NCBI GenBank assembly: GCA_009839745.1
Contig: VXPE01000052.1
Span: forward strand, 1-64,000
Length of the DNA: 64,000 nt
Source: Candidatus Poribacteria bacterium
Lineage (GTDB): Bacteria; Poribacteria; WGA-4E; WGA-3G
Reading direction: 5' to 3'
This document shows, in pieces, positions 50,594-58,130 of the stretch. The translations under genes and the position numbers were made by a program. How positions within the stretch are numbered: position 1 is the first letter of the stretch; every line of letters begins with the position of its first letter. Under the pieces are notes generated by a model. The model ran no database searches. It was given only the letters and a program-made list of their open reading frames with translations, and was not told where the DNA came from.

Positions 50594-50800
50594 TTATCCA
50601 CCTTGGACGGCGCGGATGATCTCAACTTCACTGTTCTCGTGAAGTTCCGTCGCTTGCCACTCCATTTTCGGGATAACTTCCCGATCCACGGCGACAGCAA
50701 TGCCCGACTGCAGTGGATTCATTTCTAAAGCGATGAGCAGCTCATGGACATTCAAATTCGGATGAACTGTTTTTGCTTCACCATTAACGCGTATCTTCAT
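50594..50800 (-). CDS. thiS: Sulfur carrier protein ThiS
   Basis: A 68-aa ubiquitin-like protein ending in the Gly-Gly that becomes a thiocarboxylate (IIRAVQGG). The beta-grasp pattern MKIRVNGE..NVHELLIAL..GIAVAVDREVIPKMEW is clear. It donates sulfur to ThiG. The gene lies between thiO (12-bp gap) and thiG. Confidence 0.95.
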   Translation of the reverse strand: MKIRVNGEAKTVHPNLNVHELLIALEMNPLQSGIAVAVDREVIPKMEWQATELHENSEVEIIRAVQGG

Positions 50801-50812
50801 TTTTCACTCCCA

Positions 50813-51952
50813 CTATGCCAAAAATCTGTCTAACCGAAACGGGGCAATTGTCTCTGAGGTCTCACCGGTCAGAATCAGTTTGGAGACCTCGTAAGCCGTG
50901 ATGGGTGTGAGTAAGATGCCGTTGCGGTAATGTCCTGTGGCGTATATTAGATTCTCAATGGGTGTTTCGCCAAGTATCGGTGCGTTGTCTCTGCTACCGG
51001 GACGTAAGCCTGTCCATGTTTCCAGAAGTGGCAGTTCATAAATACCCGGCACCGCTTCCCATGCGCCCCGGAGGAGTTCAAACATACCACCCGCTGTCAA
51101 ACGTGTGTCAAATCCCATCTCCTCGCTCGTTGCACCCACGATAAGCCTCCCATCGGTTCTCGGTACCAAATATACCGATGTCGGATACCTTGCCCTGAGA
51201 GTGCGGATGACGTTTTTAACCGTGATCCCATCTTCCATTTGCAACGCCAGCATCTGTCCTTTCACAGGACGCACCGGCGGAAGAATAGCATCGGGTAACC
51301 CTTCAATTTGCGCTGACCAGCATCCTGCCGCAAGAATGATCACATCTGCTGCTTGAAAACTTTCTTGTGTTTGAACACCGGTTACGACTTCGCTTTCTAT
51401 GACGATTTTTTCAACGGTAATGCTTTCACACAACACGCCCCCATATCTCTGATAGGCGCGTCCGAGTGCTTTCACCATCAATCGGTTATCCACTTGGTGG
51501 TCGCTCTCGCATCGGATCGCCGCCGTCACGCGGGGTGAAAGGGCGGGTTCGATTTCACGCGCCTCTCGCCCCGTCAACCATTCGACAGCCGGTATCCCTA
51601 AATCTTGTTGTGAGGTGTAAAGGTGTCGAAGTTGATGTGTATCATCAGGTTCCAGTCCGACGATCAGAGTGCCTTCCACCCGATACCCGATAGACATCTC
51701 GGCATCTGCCTCTAATTCCTGAACCCATTGCGGATAGAGTGCTAAACTTTGGCATCCGAGTTTCAGCAGTTCCGGTTCTTCGGTATGTGCTTCGGCGAGT
51801 GGCGCGAGCATCCCGGCAGCTGCCCAAGACGCAGCGCGCCCGGCTTTAGCCTGTTCGTAGATGGTGACGGAAGCACCCGATTTCGCCAATTGCCATCCGA
51901 TACCGAGACCGATCACACCGCCACCGATGATGAGAATCTTTTTGTTCTTCAT
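50813..51952 (-). CDS. thiO: Glycine oxidase ThiO
   Basis: A 379-aa FAD-dependent oxidase of the DAAO family. The dinucleotide-binding motif ILIIGGGVIGLGIGWQLAK is at 5-23. Further ThiO lines are GRAASWAAAGMLAPLAEAH, KGQMLALQM, YLVPRTDGRLIVGATSEEMGFD and TGLRPGSRDNAPILG, then ATGHYRNGILLTP near the C-terminus. It turns glycine into iminoglycine for thiazole formation, in place of the anaerobic tyrosine lyase ThiH, which points to aerobic life. It lies between thiY (21-bp gap) and thiS. Confidence 0.95.
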   Translation of the reverse strand: MKNKKILIIGGGVIGLGIGWQLAKSGASVTIYEQAKAGRAASWAAAGMLAPLAEAHTEEPELLKLGCQSLALYPQWVQELEADAEMSIGYRVEGTLIVGLEPDDTHQLRHLYTSQQDLGIPAVEWLTGREAREIEPALSPRVTAAIRCESDHQVDNRLMVKALGRAYQRYGGVLCESITVEKIVIESEVVTGVQTQESFQAADVIILAAGCWSAQIEGLPDAILPPVRPVKGQMLALQMEDGITVKNVIRTLRARYPTSVYLVPRTDGRLIVGATSEEMGFDTRLTAGGMFELLRGAWEAVPGIYELPLLETWTGLRPGSRDNAPILGETPIENLIYATGHYRNGILLTPITAYEVSKLILTGETSETIAPFRLDRFLA

Positions 51953-51973
51953 TGACGCTGTAGGGTAAAACAG

Positions 51974-52960
51974 TTATTCTTCTAAGACGTTGATGAAACA
52001 GTCTTTTGCTTCGACTGTTTTGGAAATCAAACCTTTTTCATACGCAAATTTTGCGAAGGCTGCCCATTTTTCTGCGGATTGCACCTGCGTTGTCGCGAAC
52101 ACATCCAGTGTATCCCGAAACGCCAGTTCTTCTAAATCTTTGCGGGCATCTGGATTTGCTTTGAAAAAAAGCTGCAATGCGTCATCAGGATTCTCTTTCG
52201 TGAATTGAATCGCCTCCTGAATCGCCATCATCAGTTTTTTAGCGGTTTCTGGATGTTCTTTCAAAAAAGCATCATTAGAGACAATTACCAACTCATAATA
52301 GTCGGGAATGCCGTGCTTCTCAAGTGCGAAATACCCCGCTTCTGCACCTTCAAGTTTCAATTCGTTAATCTCGTAATTCCGAAACGGACCGATCACTGCA
52401 TCGATTTGCCCACTCAGCAGAGATGCCGAAATATTTGTGCTCACGTTTATCAATTCGTAGTCATCTTCTGCTAATCCGGCGTTCGCCGCAATTGCATTGA
52501 AGAGCAGGACATCCAACGGTGCGACTGTGTATCCGATTTTCTTCCCTTTGAAATCTGCTGGTGTTTTAATACCTGTTTTCTTCAGGAAACTAATCGTGTT
52601 AAGGGGGTGCTCCACAAGTAAACCGATCGATTTAACCGGTAAAACCTCTTCACTTGCCCGCGCAATCGTGACGCTCTGTTGATAACTCACAGCGAACGGT
52701 GATTTTCCGGCTGCCACGAGTTTCAACGGCGCATTCGGATCACCCCCCCAGAGCAATTCGACCTCTAAACCGTGCTTACTAAAAATCTTTTTCTCTTGCG
52801 CGACGTAAAGCGGTGCGTGATCTACGTTCGGGAACCAATCGAGGAGCAGCGTGACCTTCTCTATTTCGGATTTCTGGTGGCCGTCCGCCTTGCTGTCGAT
52901 GTGTCCTGTTAAAAGTATACCGCAACTGATGAGAAACATTAAGTAAATTGCTGTTTTCAT
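51974..52960 (-). CDS. thiY: Thiamine-pyrimidine precursor ABC transporter substrate-binding protein (ThiY/NMT1-like)
   Basis: 328 aa with a signal peptide (about 1-22). The NMT1/THI5-like line VTLLLDWFPNVDHAPLYVAQ (about 35-55) and AGKSPFAVSYQQSVTIARA are typical of proteins that bind formylaminopyrimidine or HMP. The mature protein is a two-lobed periplasmic binding fold. Between thiO and a permease and under a TPP riboswitch, it is almost certainly a thiamine-precursor uptake protein. The start has AGGAGGAATAAATT, part of a leader repeat shared with the ECF sigma gene at 3359. Confidence 0.88.
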   Translation of the reverse strand: MKTAIYLMFLISCGILLTGHIDSKADGHQKSEIEKVTLLLDWFPNVDHAPLYVAQEKKIFSKHGLEVELLWGGDPNAPLKLVAAGKSPFAVSYQQSVTIARASEEVLPVKSIGLLVEHPLNTISFLKKTGIKTPADFKGKKIGYTVAPLDVLLFNAIAANAGLAEDDYELINVSTNISASLLSGQIDAVIGPFRNYEINELKLEGAEAGYFALEKHGIPDYYELVIVSNDAFLKEHPETAKKLMMAIQEAIQFTKENPDDALQLFFKANPDARKDLEELAFRDTLDVFATTQVQSAEKWAAFAKFAYEKGLISKTVEAKDCFINVLEE

Positions 52961-53005
52961 GTTTTTAATTTATTCCTCCTGGGCGTTGCTCCGTTCCATT
53001 ACGCA
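52961..53005 (-). promoter_or_regulatory. GTAATGGAACGGAG...CCCAGGAGG leader repeat
   Basis: On the minus strand GTAATGGAACGGAGCAACGC then CCAGGAGGAATAAATTAAAAAC and ATG. It combines the left block (GTAATG-A/G-A-x-GGAG) and the AT spacer of the other leader repeats, but with a full AGGAGG. Confidence 0.55.
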
Positions 53006-53082
53006 ACGGTCTCTGGTGACGTTAGAAACCTTTGAGCACTTGGAATGGATTGGAATTCACGATTCCCATAGTTAGAAAATCG

Positions 53083-53847
53083 TTAGAAATCTGGTTTTTC
53101 GTATTGATGCTGTCGCCACGGCATTGCGTACCGCTCCAACAGTGTCATCAATCCAAAGAGACTTAAACCTAAAATCGTTAAGCAAAAAATCGCTGCAAAT
53201 ACGAGTGAAATTTGGAGTTGTCCGTTCGCATACAGCATGAGGTATCCGAGTCCCGCCTTTGCCCCCACCCATTCCCCGATAACCGCACCAATTGTAGAGA
53301 TCGAAATGCCTATCTTTGCCCCTGAAAAGATAAACGGTAATGCCGACGGAATGCGAACCTTCCAAAGTATCTGCCATCGCGTGGCTCGCAAAATTCGGAG
53401 CAGGTTTACGGTATCTGGATCGGTGGATTTCAAGCCATCGAGTGTATTCAACACAATTGCGAAGAATACGATCAGTGCTGCCATAATGACTTTTGAAGCG
53501 ATACCGAAACCGAACCATATCACCAGTAGTGGAGCGATAGCAAACACTGGCACCGTTTGTGAGCCGATAACATACGGATAGAGGGCTTTCTCTAATGCTG
53601 GGAACTCGAACATCAGCACGGCTAACGGGACACCGATACCAACCGCGAGGAGAAATCCAAGGAGCATCTCTTGGAGTGTCACGATCGTGTGTTTCAGTAA
53701 TTGCGCGTATTCTGCAAAGAGGGTCACCACAATTTTTGAAGGGGCTGGTAGGATGTAGCGCGGCATCTCAAAAAGATACACGACACCTTCCCATACGCCT
53801 ACGACTATCAATAGGATAGCCACAGGTGCTGCAAATTTACTGAACAT
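53083..53847 (-). CDS. thiX: ABC transporter permease for thiamine precursor (ThiX-like)
   Basis: 254 aa from the ATG at 53847 (SD AAGGAC). An in-frame ATG at 53976 exists but overlaps the end of the riboswitch aptamer, so the shorter form is preferred. Six transmembrane helices with the inner-membrane EAA-like loop RILRATRWQILWKVRIPSALPF, as in NMT1/taurine-type BPD permeases. With the ThiY-like protein it would import a pyrimidine precursor. The ATPase subunit ThiZ is not in this operon, so it must be encoded elsewhere or be shared. Confidence 0.88.
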   Translation of the reverse strand: MFSKFAAPVAILLIVVGVWEGVVYLFEMPRYILPAPSKIVVTLFAEYAQLLKHTIVTLQEMLLGFLLAVGIGVPLAVLMFEFPALEKALYPYVIGSQTVPVFAIAPLLVIWFGFGIASKVIMAALIVFFAIVLNTLDGLKSTDPDTVNLLRILRATRWQILWKVRIPSALPFIFSGAKIGISISTIGAVIGEWVGAKAGLGYLMLYANGQLQISLVFAAIFCLTILGLSLFGLMTLLERYAMPWRQHQYEKPDF

Positions 53848-53979
53848 AGATATCTGTGTCCTTAACAACAAAAAACCGTCTTCCGTTTGGATATGGGAAA
53901 TATGCCCGTCCGCCAGTGGTTCTATTTCACAACCGTGGCAACACCAAAAAGAAACAGCTTTGACAACTCTTCTCATATT

Positions 53980-54056
53980 TCCCTACGCTGGTATGATCCA
54001 GATCAGGTTCAATGGGTGTTTTCTCAGCTCTTAAACAGGTAAGAGCACCCCATAAT
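53980..54056 (-). promoter_or_regulatory. TPP riboswitch (THI element)
   Basis: On the minus strand GGGGTGCTC, a variable stem, then CTGAGA, ACCC, TTGAACCTGATCTGG and ATACCAGCGTAGGGAA: the complete conserved core of the thiamine pyrophosphate aptamer. It lies 133 bp upstream of the permease start and should turn off the thi operon when TPP is high. A GCCA..GGTT/AACC..TGGC hairpin follows in the leader and could be part of the expression platform. Confidence 0.97.
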
Positions 54057-54126
54057 GTTACTTATTTAAATATTATAGCATATTCTCCACATTTAAAGCA
54101 AATTTTGAGGCGATAACGGTTTTTCC

Positions 54127-55185
54127 TTAATCAACCGGCATGGCATGCGCTGGAATTTCCACGCCCTGTTCACTCCAAAATTTGTATGCTCCGCGGTGTA
54201 GTGGAATCACAAAGGCTTTCGGTCCATTCTCTATCGTCATATCTGCTGCTGCTTGGTTTGTTTGCAGCATCATTTGATGTCCTTCCGAGGCGTAAACATG
54301 CTTTAGAAGTTTATAGATAGTTTCTTCGCTCACCGCTTTGTTCGAGATGAGTACTGTTGGCATCAGAATAGTATTCACCGGTTCCACTTTGCCTTCATAC
54401 GCGCCCTCTGGCAGAGAGCCGGGGAGGTAGAACGGATACTTTTCATAGAAGCCATACTTTTTCGCAGCTACGTCGAGATCGATCATCCGAATAGATTTAA
54501 TCGCTGTCAATTGGATAACAGCACTGTTCGGCACACTCACGAGCCACTGAAATCCAGCAACCTGTCCATCTTGGAGAGCCTCGGCAGCAGCACTCCCGCC
54601 TTTATAGATCGGCGTAAACTTTCCCCAGATACCCGCCAGTCTTGACAGGCGTTCTAACGTCTGTGCCGTACCGGATCCACTCGCTCCAGAGGCGATTTTT
54701 TTTCCAACAATATCTTCAAACTGATGAATATCGCTGTTCGCCAGCGTTGAAAATTGGTCGTAAGCCATGAAAAGCAACGTCACCATACGAATGTTAGTTT
54801 TCGGTCCCTCTTCTGCGAAAATTTCTTCGCCGCGGTAACCGAGGTAGCTTTCAGCCGCAAAAACGACACCGAGTGCTTCTGGGTCTTCGTTCACACGTCG
54901 TGTGTTTTCGACCGAACCTGCGGAAGCATCAATGGATATTTTCAGATGGGGTTCCTTGTGGTTCAAAATACGGCTAACGCCCCCGGCAAATTGTGAAAAA
55001 CTACCGCCCATCACGCCCCCTAAAATCGAGAGCCACTCCTTTTTCTGCGGGACGGCATCACCTGTTTTGGCTTTTTCACCCGATTGTTTATCACTACACC
55101 CATAGAGAACAATGAGTGCAACCAACGCGGCGGATATAAATATATGTAATAAATTATGGCACTTGCATCTGTTTTTTGTAAACAT
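54127..55185 (-). CDS. TAXI-family TRAP transporter substrate-binding lipoprotein
   Basis: 352 aa. Signal peptide with lipobox VLYGC (Cys about 30). The TAXI hallmark GGVMGGSFSQFAGGVSRILN is followed by ASAGSVENTRRVNEDPEALG, GASGSGTAQTLERL and FYEKYPFYLPGSLPEG. These proteins are the extracytoplasmic receptors of TRAP transporters for dicarboxylates or similar solutes. No TRAP membrane subunits are adjacent, so the partner is elsewhere. It is upstream of, and on the same strand as, the thi operon but is separated by the riboswitch, so it is probably not part of it. Confidence 0.88.
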   Translation of the reverse strand: MFTKNRCKCHNLLHIFISAALVALIVLYGCSDKQSGEKAKTGDAVPQKKEWLSILGGVMGGSFSQFAGGVSRILNHKEPHLKISIDASAGSVENTRRVNEDPEALGVVFAAESYLGYRGEEIFAEEGPKTNIRMVTLLFMAYDQFSTLANSDIHQFEDIVGKKIASGASGSGTAQTLERLSRLAGIWGKFTPIYKGGSAAAEALQDGQVAGFQWLVSVPNSAVIQLTAIKSIRMIDLDVAAKKYGFYEKYPFYLPGSLPEGAYEGKVEPVNTILMPTVLISNKAVSEETIYKLLKHVYASEGHQMMLQTNQAAADMTIENGPKAFVIPLHRGAYKFWSEQGVEIPAHAMPVD

Positions 55186-55210
55186 GGCGTTTCCTTTTTC
55201 GTTTGTATGT

Positions 55211-55245
55211 TGAATAGTTGTCAGTTATCGGTCGTCGGTTGTGAG
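55211..55245. repeat. TATCAGTTATCGGT-type simple repeat
   Basis: TAGTTGTCAGTTATCGGTCG and more. The same simple repeat is at about 873, 4850, 28838, 36141, 37200 and 57944, always in spacers. The 55186-55470 spacer otherwise holds no gene. Confidence 0.6.
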
Positions 55246-55470
55246 TTAAGAAATTTAATGTAACGATCTGCTTTGTCCTGAAGTACTCCAAGTTGGGACT
55301 ATTTGGACACAGCACCTCTTTAACTGAAAACCGATAACTATAAGAATACCAGATATTTTGGGGTATTTCAAGTTTTTAATTTTACCTTTTAAAAACCTTG
55401 ATAAATCTTCAGAGGACTGCTAAACTATAGGGGTGAAAGGTAAATGAAGGAAAAAGGAGGGTAAAAAAGG

Positions 55471-56853
55471 GTGAAACGCTTCTTTTCATGTCTTAATAAC
55501 AATAATAACAAAAACCAAGCCCGTAATGAAACGGAGGACGACGCTGACGACAGACACGTCAAAGCACAAACCTCGTTGTTCCTCCGCAAGGTAAGCTTAA
55601 AAAGTCTGCTCGTGATAGGATTCAGTCTGTGTTTCATGATTGGCACTATTGCTGTGAGCGATGCAACGCCAAAGAAACGTATTGCTGTTCTCTATTTTGA
55701 GGATCACAGCCGCTTTGATTCTCCTACCGGATGTGGTTGTGTCCCCGCCTTCATCGGAAGCATCTTCGGCACCAAGAAACGATGGGATTTGGAGGCAGGA
55801 TTTGCGAAAATGCTCAATCGGAAGTTCGTCGAAACGAATGTGTATGAACCTGTCAGTAAAGATGAACTCCTCGATGCGATGGCACTTATGACGCTCTCAC
55901 GGCAGAACCTGAGAAAACTGGATCAAGAACAGTATGCAACGCTTGCGAAGCATCTCAACGTAGACGTAATTGTGGTAGGCGATATCCGAAAATTTAATCA
56001 AGAACGCTTGCGGGCGAACGCTTCGCGCACGCTGCGGGAAGGTGGACGAGAATCGCAGCAAGGACTTGGGCGCACGAGTTACCTGGCGCCTGTTATCCTG
56101 CGAGGGTCTCTACACCGTGCCACCATTAAACTGAACATGAAATTCTACAACGCCGCCGGTAGCCTTGTGGCTGAGCCGCGAATCTCCGCCAGCCGTGATC
56201 ACCGGTACACCGGCACAAAATTCGCCACTCTTGAAGCCAGTATGACCGAGGAAGGAACGAACCTCTCTTTTGGTCAAACAAAGGACGCTCAACGGAAGAA
56301 TCCACGCCCGATTGTTAGACCGACCGAACTTAATCAGATCCAGTTTGCGAGTGCTGAATACGACAGAACCCTTTTCGGTGTCGTAACCAATGAAGCGTTG
56401 ATTAAAGTGGTTTTGGCACTTCGAGACAACGTCGGTCCCAATTTCATTACGCCTTGGGAACCGAAAACCGGAATCGCGAAGGAAGGACAAGAAACGCCGG
56501 AAACGGTATCTGGGGAGCCTGTGAAAGGCAAAATTCAGTACGTGGATAATGAACATCCGGATAAGATTTATGTCAATATCGGTTCCAGCAAGCGGATCGC
56601 TATCAACCAAGAGTTCGCTGTCTATACCAAAGGCAAACCGGTCCGAGATTTAGATACAGGGGAAATCCTAACATACGTCCCGAAGCAGATTGGGCTTGTG
56701 GCGGTTTCTGAAATCCTGAATGATAAGGTTTCTATCTTCCGAATTGTTGAGATAACGGAACCTCTCAAAATCGGAGATGCTGTTCGCGAGATTACACCCG
56801 ATGCTGCCCCATCCGCGGAATCTACTTCAGAAACAGATGCGTCTGAAGAATAA
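55471..56853 (+). CDS. CsgG-like secreted protein with repeat-derived N-terminal segment
   Basis: 460 aa, GTG start at 55471 with AAGGAGGG before it; a GTG at 55612 is a possible shorter start. Residues 17-45 are encoded by a leader-repeat cassette (55520-55603). A hydrophobic export segment (LLVIGFSLCFMIGTIAV, about 46-62) follows. The main domain starts KKRIAVLYFEDHSR and has FAKMLNRKFVETNVYEPVSK and LNVDVIVVGDIRKF, as in CsgG/LpoB-type proteins. A C-terminal beta domain (VKGKIQYVDNEHPDKIYVNIG to AVREITPD) resembles those of FlgT-like proteins. Role in the envelope, perhaps secretion or adhesion assembly. Confidence 0.7.
   Translation: MKRFFSCLNNNNNKNQARNETEDDADDRHVKAQTSLFLRKVSLKSLLVIGFSLCFMIGTIAVSDATPKKRIAVLYFEDHSRFDSPTGCGCVPAFIGSIFGTKKRWDLEAGFAKMLNRKFVETNVYEPVSKDELLDAMALMTLSRQNLRKLDQEQYATLAKHLNVDVIVVGDIRKFNQERLRANASRTLREGGRESQQGLGRTSYLAPVILRGSLHRATIKLNMKFYNAAGSLVAEPRISASRDHRYTGTKFATLEASMTEEGTNLSFGQTKDAQRKNPRPIVRPTELNQIQFASAEYDRTLFGVVTNEALIKVVLALRDNVGPNFITPWEPKTGIAKEGQETPETVSGEPVKGKIQYVDNEHPDKIYVNIGSSKRIAINQEFAVYTKGKPVRDLDTGEILTYVPKQIGLVAVSEILNDKVSIFRIVEITEPLKIGDAVREITPDAAPSAESTSETDASEE
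55520..55603 (+). repeat. Composite leader-repeat cassette inside a reading frame
   Basis: CCCGTAATGAAACGGAGG on the left and CCGCAAGGTAAGCTTAAAAA on the right, 64 bp start to start as in 38954-39037. The inner bases differ. It encodes Ala-Arg-Asn at its start, as does the other copy. Confidence 0.7.
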
Positions 56854-56855
56854 CA

Positions 56856-57944
56856 ATGAATCTCAAAAGGAGTGATGTGATGTGCCTTCCGACTTTTAAC
56901 GTTAACTTTTGGCTCCCCGTAACGGTGTGTCTCGTAATTCTATTTGGATGTGCTGACCCAGGCACACAGAAAAAGAGCGAAGAGGCGGATGCGACTGCCA
57001 CTCAGAAAATCAAAATCGGTTTGTCTATGGATTCGTTGCGGGTGGAACGCTGGCAGAAGGACCGAGATATTTTCACGGCTGAAGCAGAGAAACTCGGTGC
57101 TGAGGTTATCGTCCAGTCTGCTGATGGAGATGAACGTCGACAGAACGAACAAGCCGAGAACATGATTACCCAGGGTGTGGACGTTCTCGTTGTTATTCCG
57201 AAGGATAGCGTCGCTGCTGCACAAATCGTCCAAATCGCACACGCTGAGGGAATCAAAGTCATCGCCTACGATCGACTCATCCGTGAGAGTTCACCTGATC
57301 TCTATATCTCTTTTGACAACGAACAGGTCGGGTACTTGCAAGCCGAATACCTACTGCGTCAGAAGCCAGAAGGTGCCTATTTCCTGCTCGGTGGTGCCCC
57401 AACCGACAATAACGCACAACTCCTTCGACAGGGGCAGCTCCGTGCCTTGCAACCCGCAATTGACAGCGGTGCCATTCGTTTAGTGGCAGGTGGAGAACAT
57501 TGGGCGGTTAATTGGGATCCGCGGGACGCGCTCAAAAAGGCAGAACAGGTCTTGACACAGACGAACAACCAAATAGACGCTGTCGTTGCGTCAAATGATG
57601 GCACAGCCGGTGGCGTGATACAAGCACTTGAGGGACAGAATTTAGCGGGAAGCGTCCTTGTGTCGGGGCAGGATGCCGAACTTGCCGCCTGTCAGCGGAT
57701 TGTCAAAGGCTCACAAACGATGACGGTTTACAAACCGATCCACCTCATCGCAACGAAGGCGGCACAAGCCGCTGTCGCACTCGCAAAAGGTGAAGCCATC
57801 GCTGAAGCGACACAGACCGTTAACAACGGCAAAATTGAAGTGCCATCCATCCTACTGACACCTATCCAAGTTGACAAAGCGAATCTGGATGAAGTCGTCA
57901 TTAAAGATGGATTCCATACAAGCGAAGCCGTTTATCAGGAATAG
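56856..57944 (+). CDS. xylF: XylF-like sugar ABC transporter substrate-binding lipoprotein
   Basis: 362 aa (an ATG at 56880, with AGGAG before it, is an alternative start; the longer form has the basic n-region). Lipobox ILFGC with Cys about 30. The mature part matches D-xylose-binding proteins: IGLSMDSLRVERWQKDRDIF, IAYDRLIRESSPDLYISFDN, LLGGAPTDNNAQLLRQGQ, VVASNDGTAGGVIQALEG, LVSGQDAELAACQRIVKG and MTVYKPI. It should bind D-xylose or a related pentose outside the inner membrane. No xylG or xylH is adjacent. It starts 3 bp after the CsgG-like gene and may be co-transcribed with it. Confidence 0.9.
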   Translation: MNLKRSDVMCLPTFNVNFWLPVTVCLVILFGCADPGTQKKSEEADATATQKIKIGLSMDSLRVERWQKDRDIFTAEAEKLGAEVIVQSADGDERRQNEQAENMITQGVDVLVVIPKDSVAAAQIVQIAHAEGIKVIAYDRLIRESSPDLYISFDNEQVGYLQAEYLLRQKPEGAYFLLGGAPTDNNAQLLRQGQLRALQPAIDSGAIRLVAGGEHWAVNWDPRDALKKAEQVLTQTNNQIDAVVASNDGTAGGVIQALEGQNLAGSVLVSGQDAELAACQRIVKGSQTMTVYKPIHLIATKAAQAAVALAKGEAIAEATQTVNNGKIEVPSILLTPIQVDKANLDEVVIKDGFHTSEAVYQE

Positions 57945-58023
57945 TTATCGGTTATCGGTTGTCAGTTGTCGGCGGTGGCTTCAGTCATACGTAAACTTCA
58001 ACAAGAATAGCCCTAAGATTGTA

Positions 58024-58130
58024 GCGCGTAATGAAATGGAGCGCGGATTTAAGAAAGGGATGCTAAAGTTCTAGCGGAAACACCCAAGCAAAAACACCCA
58101 CGTTGTTTAACCGCAAGGAATAATTAAAAA
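58024..58130 (+). promoter_or_regulatory. Composite leader repeat upstream of DppC-like gene
   Basis: GCGCGTAATGAAATGGAGCG, then GGATTTAAGAAAGGGATGC and CCCAAGCAAAAAC, and finally AACCGCAAGGAATAATTAAA just before the ATG at 58131. It is the most complete example of the family: left block, middle block as at 91-125, spacer unit as at 1827, and RBS block. Confidence 0.65.

Noticed and set aside
53083-53976. Longer permease form starting at 53976
   Set aside because: It would begin in the TPP aptamer and put 43 hydrophilic residues, cysteine-rich and unlike permeases, before the first helix.
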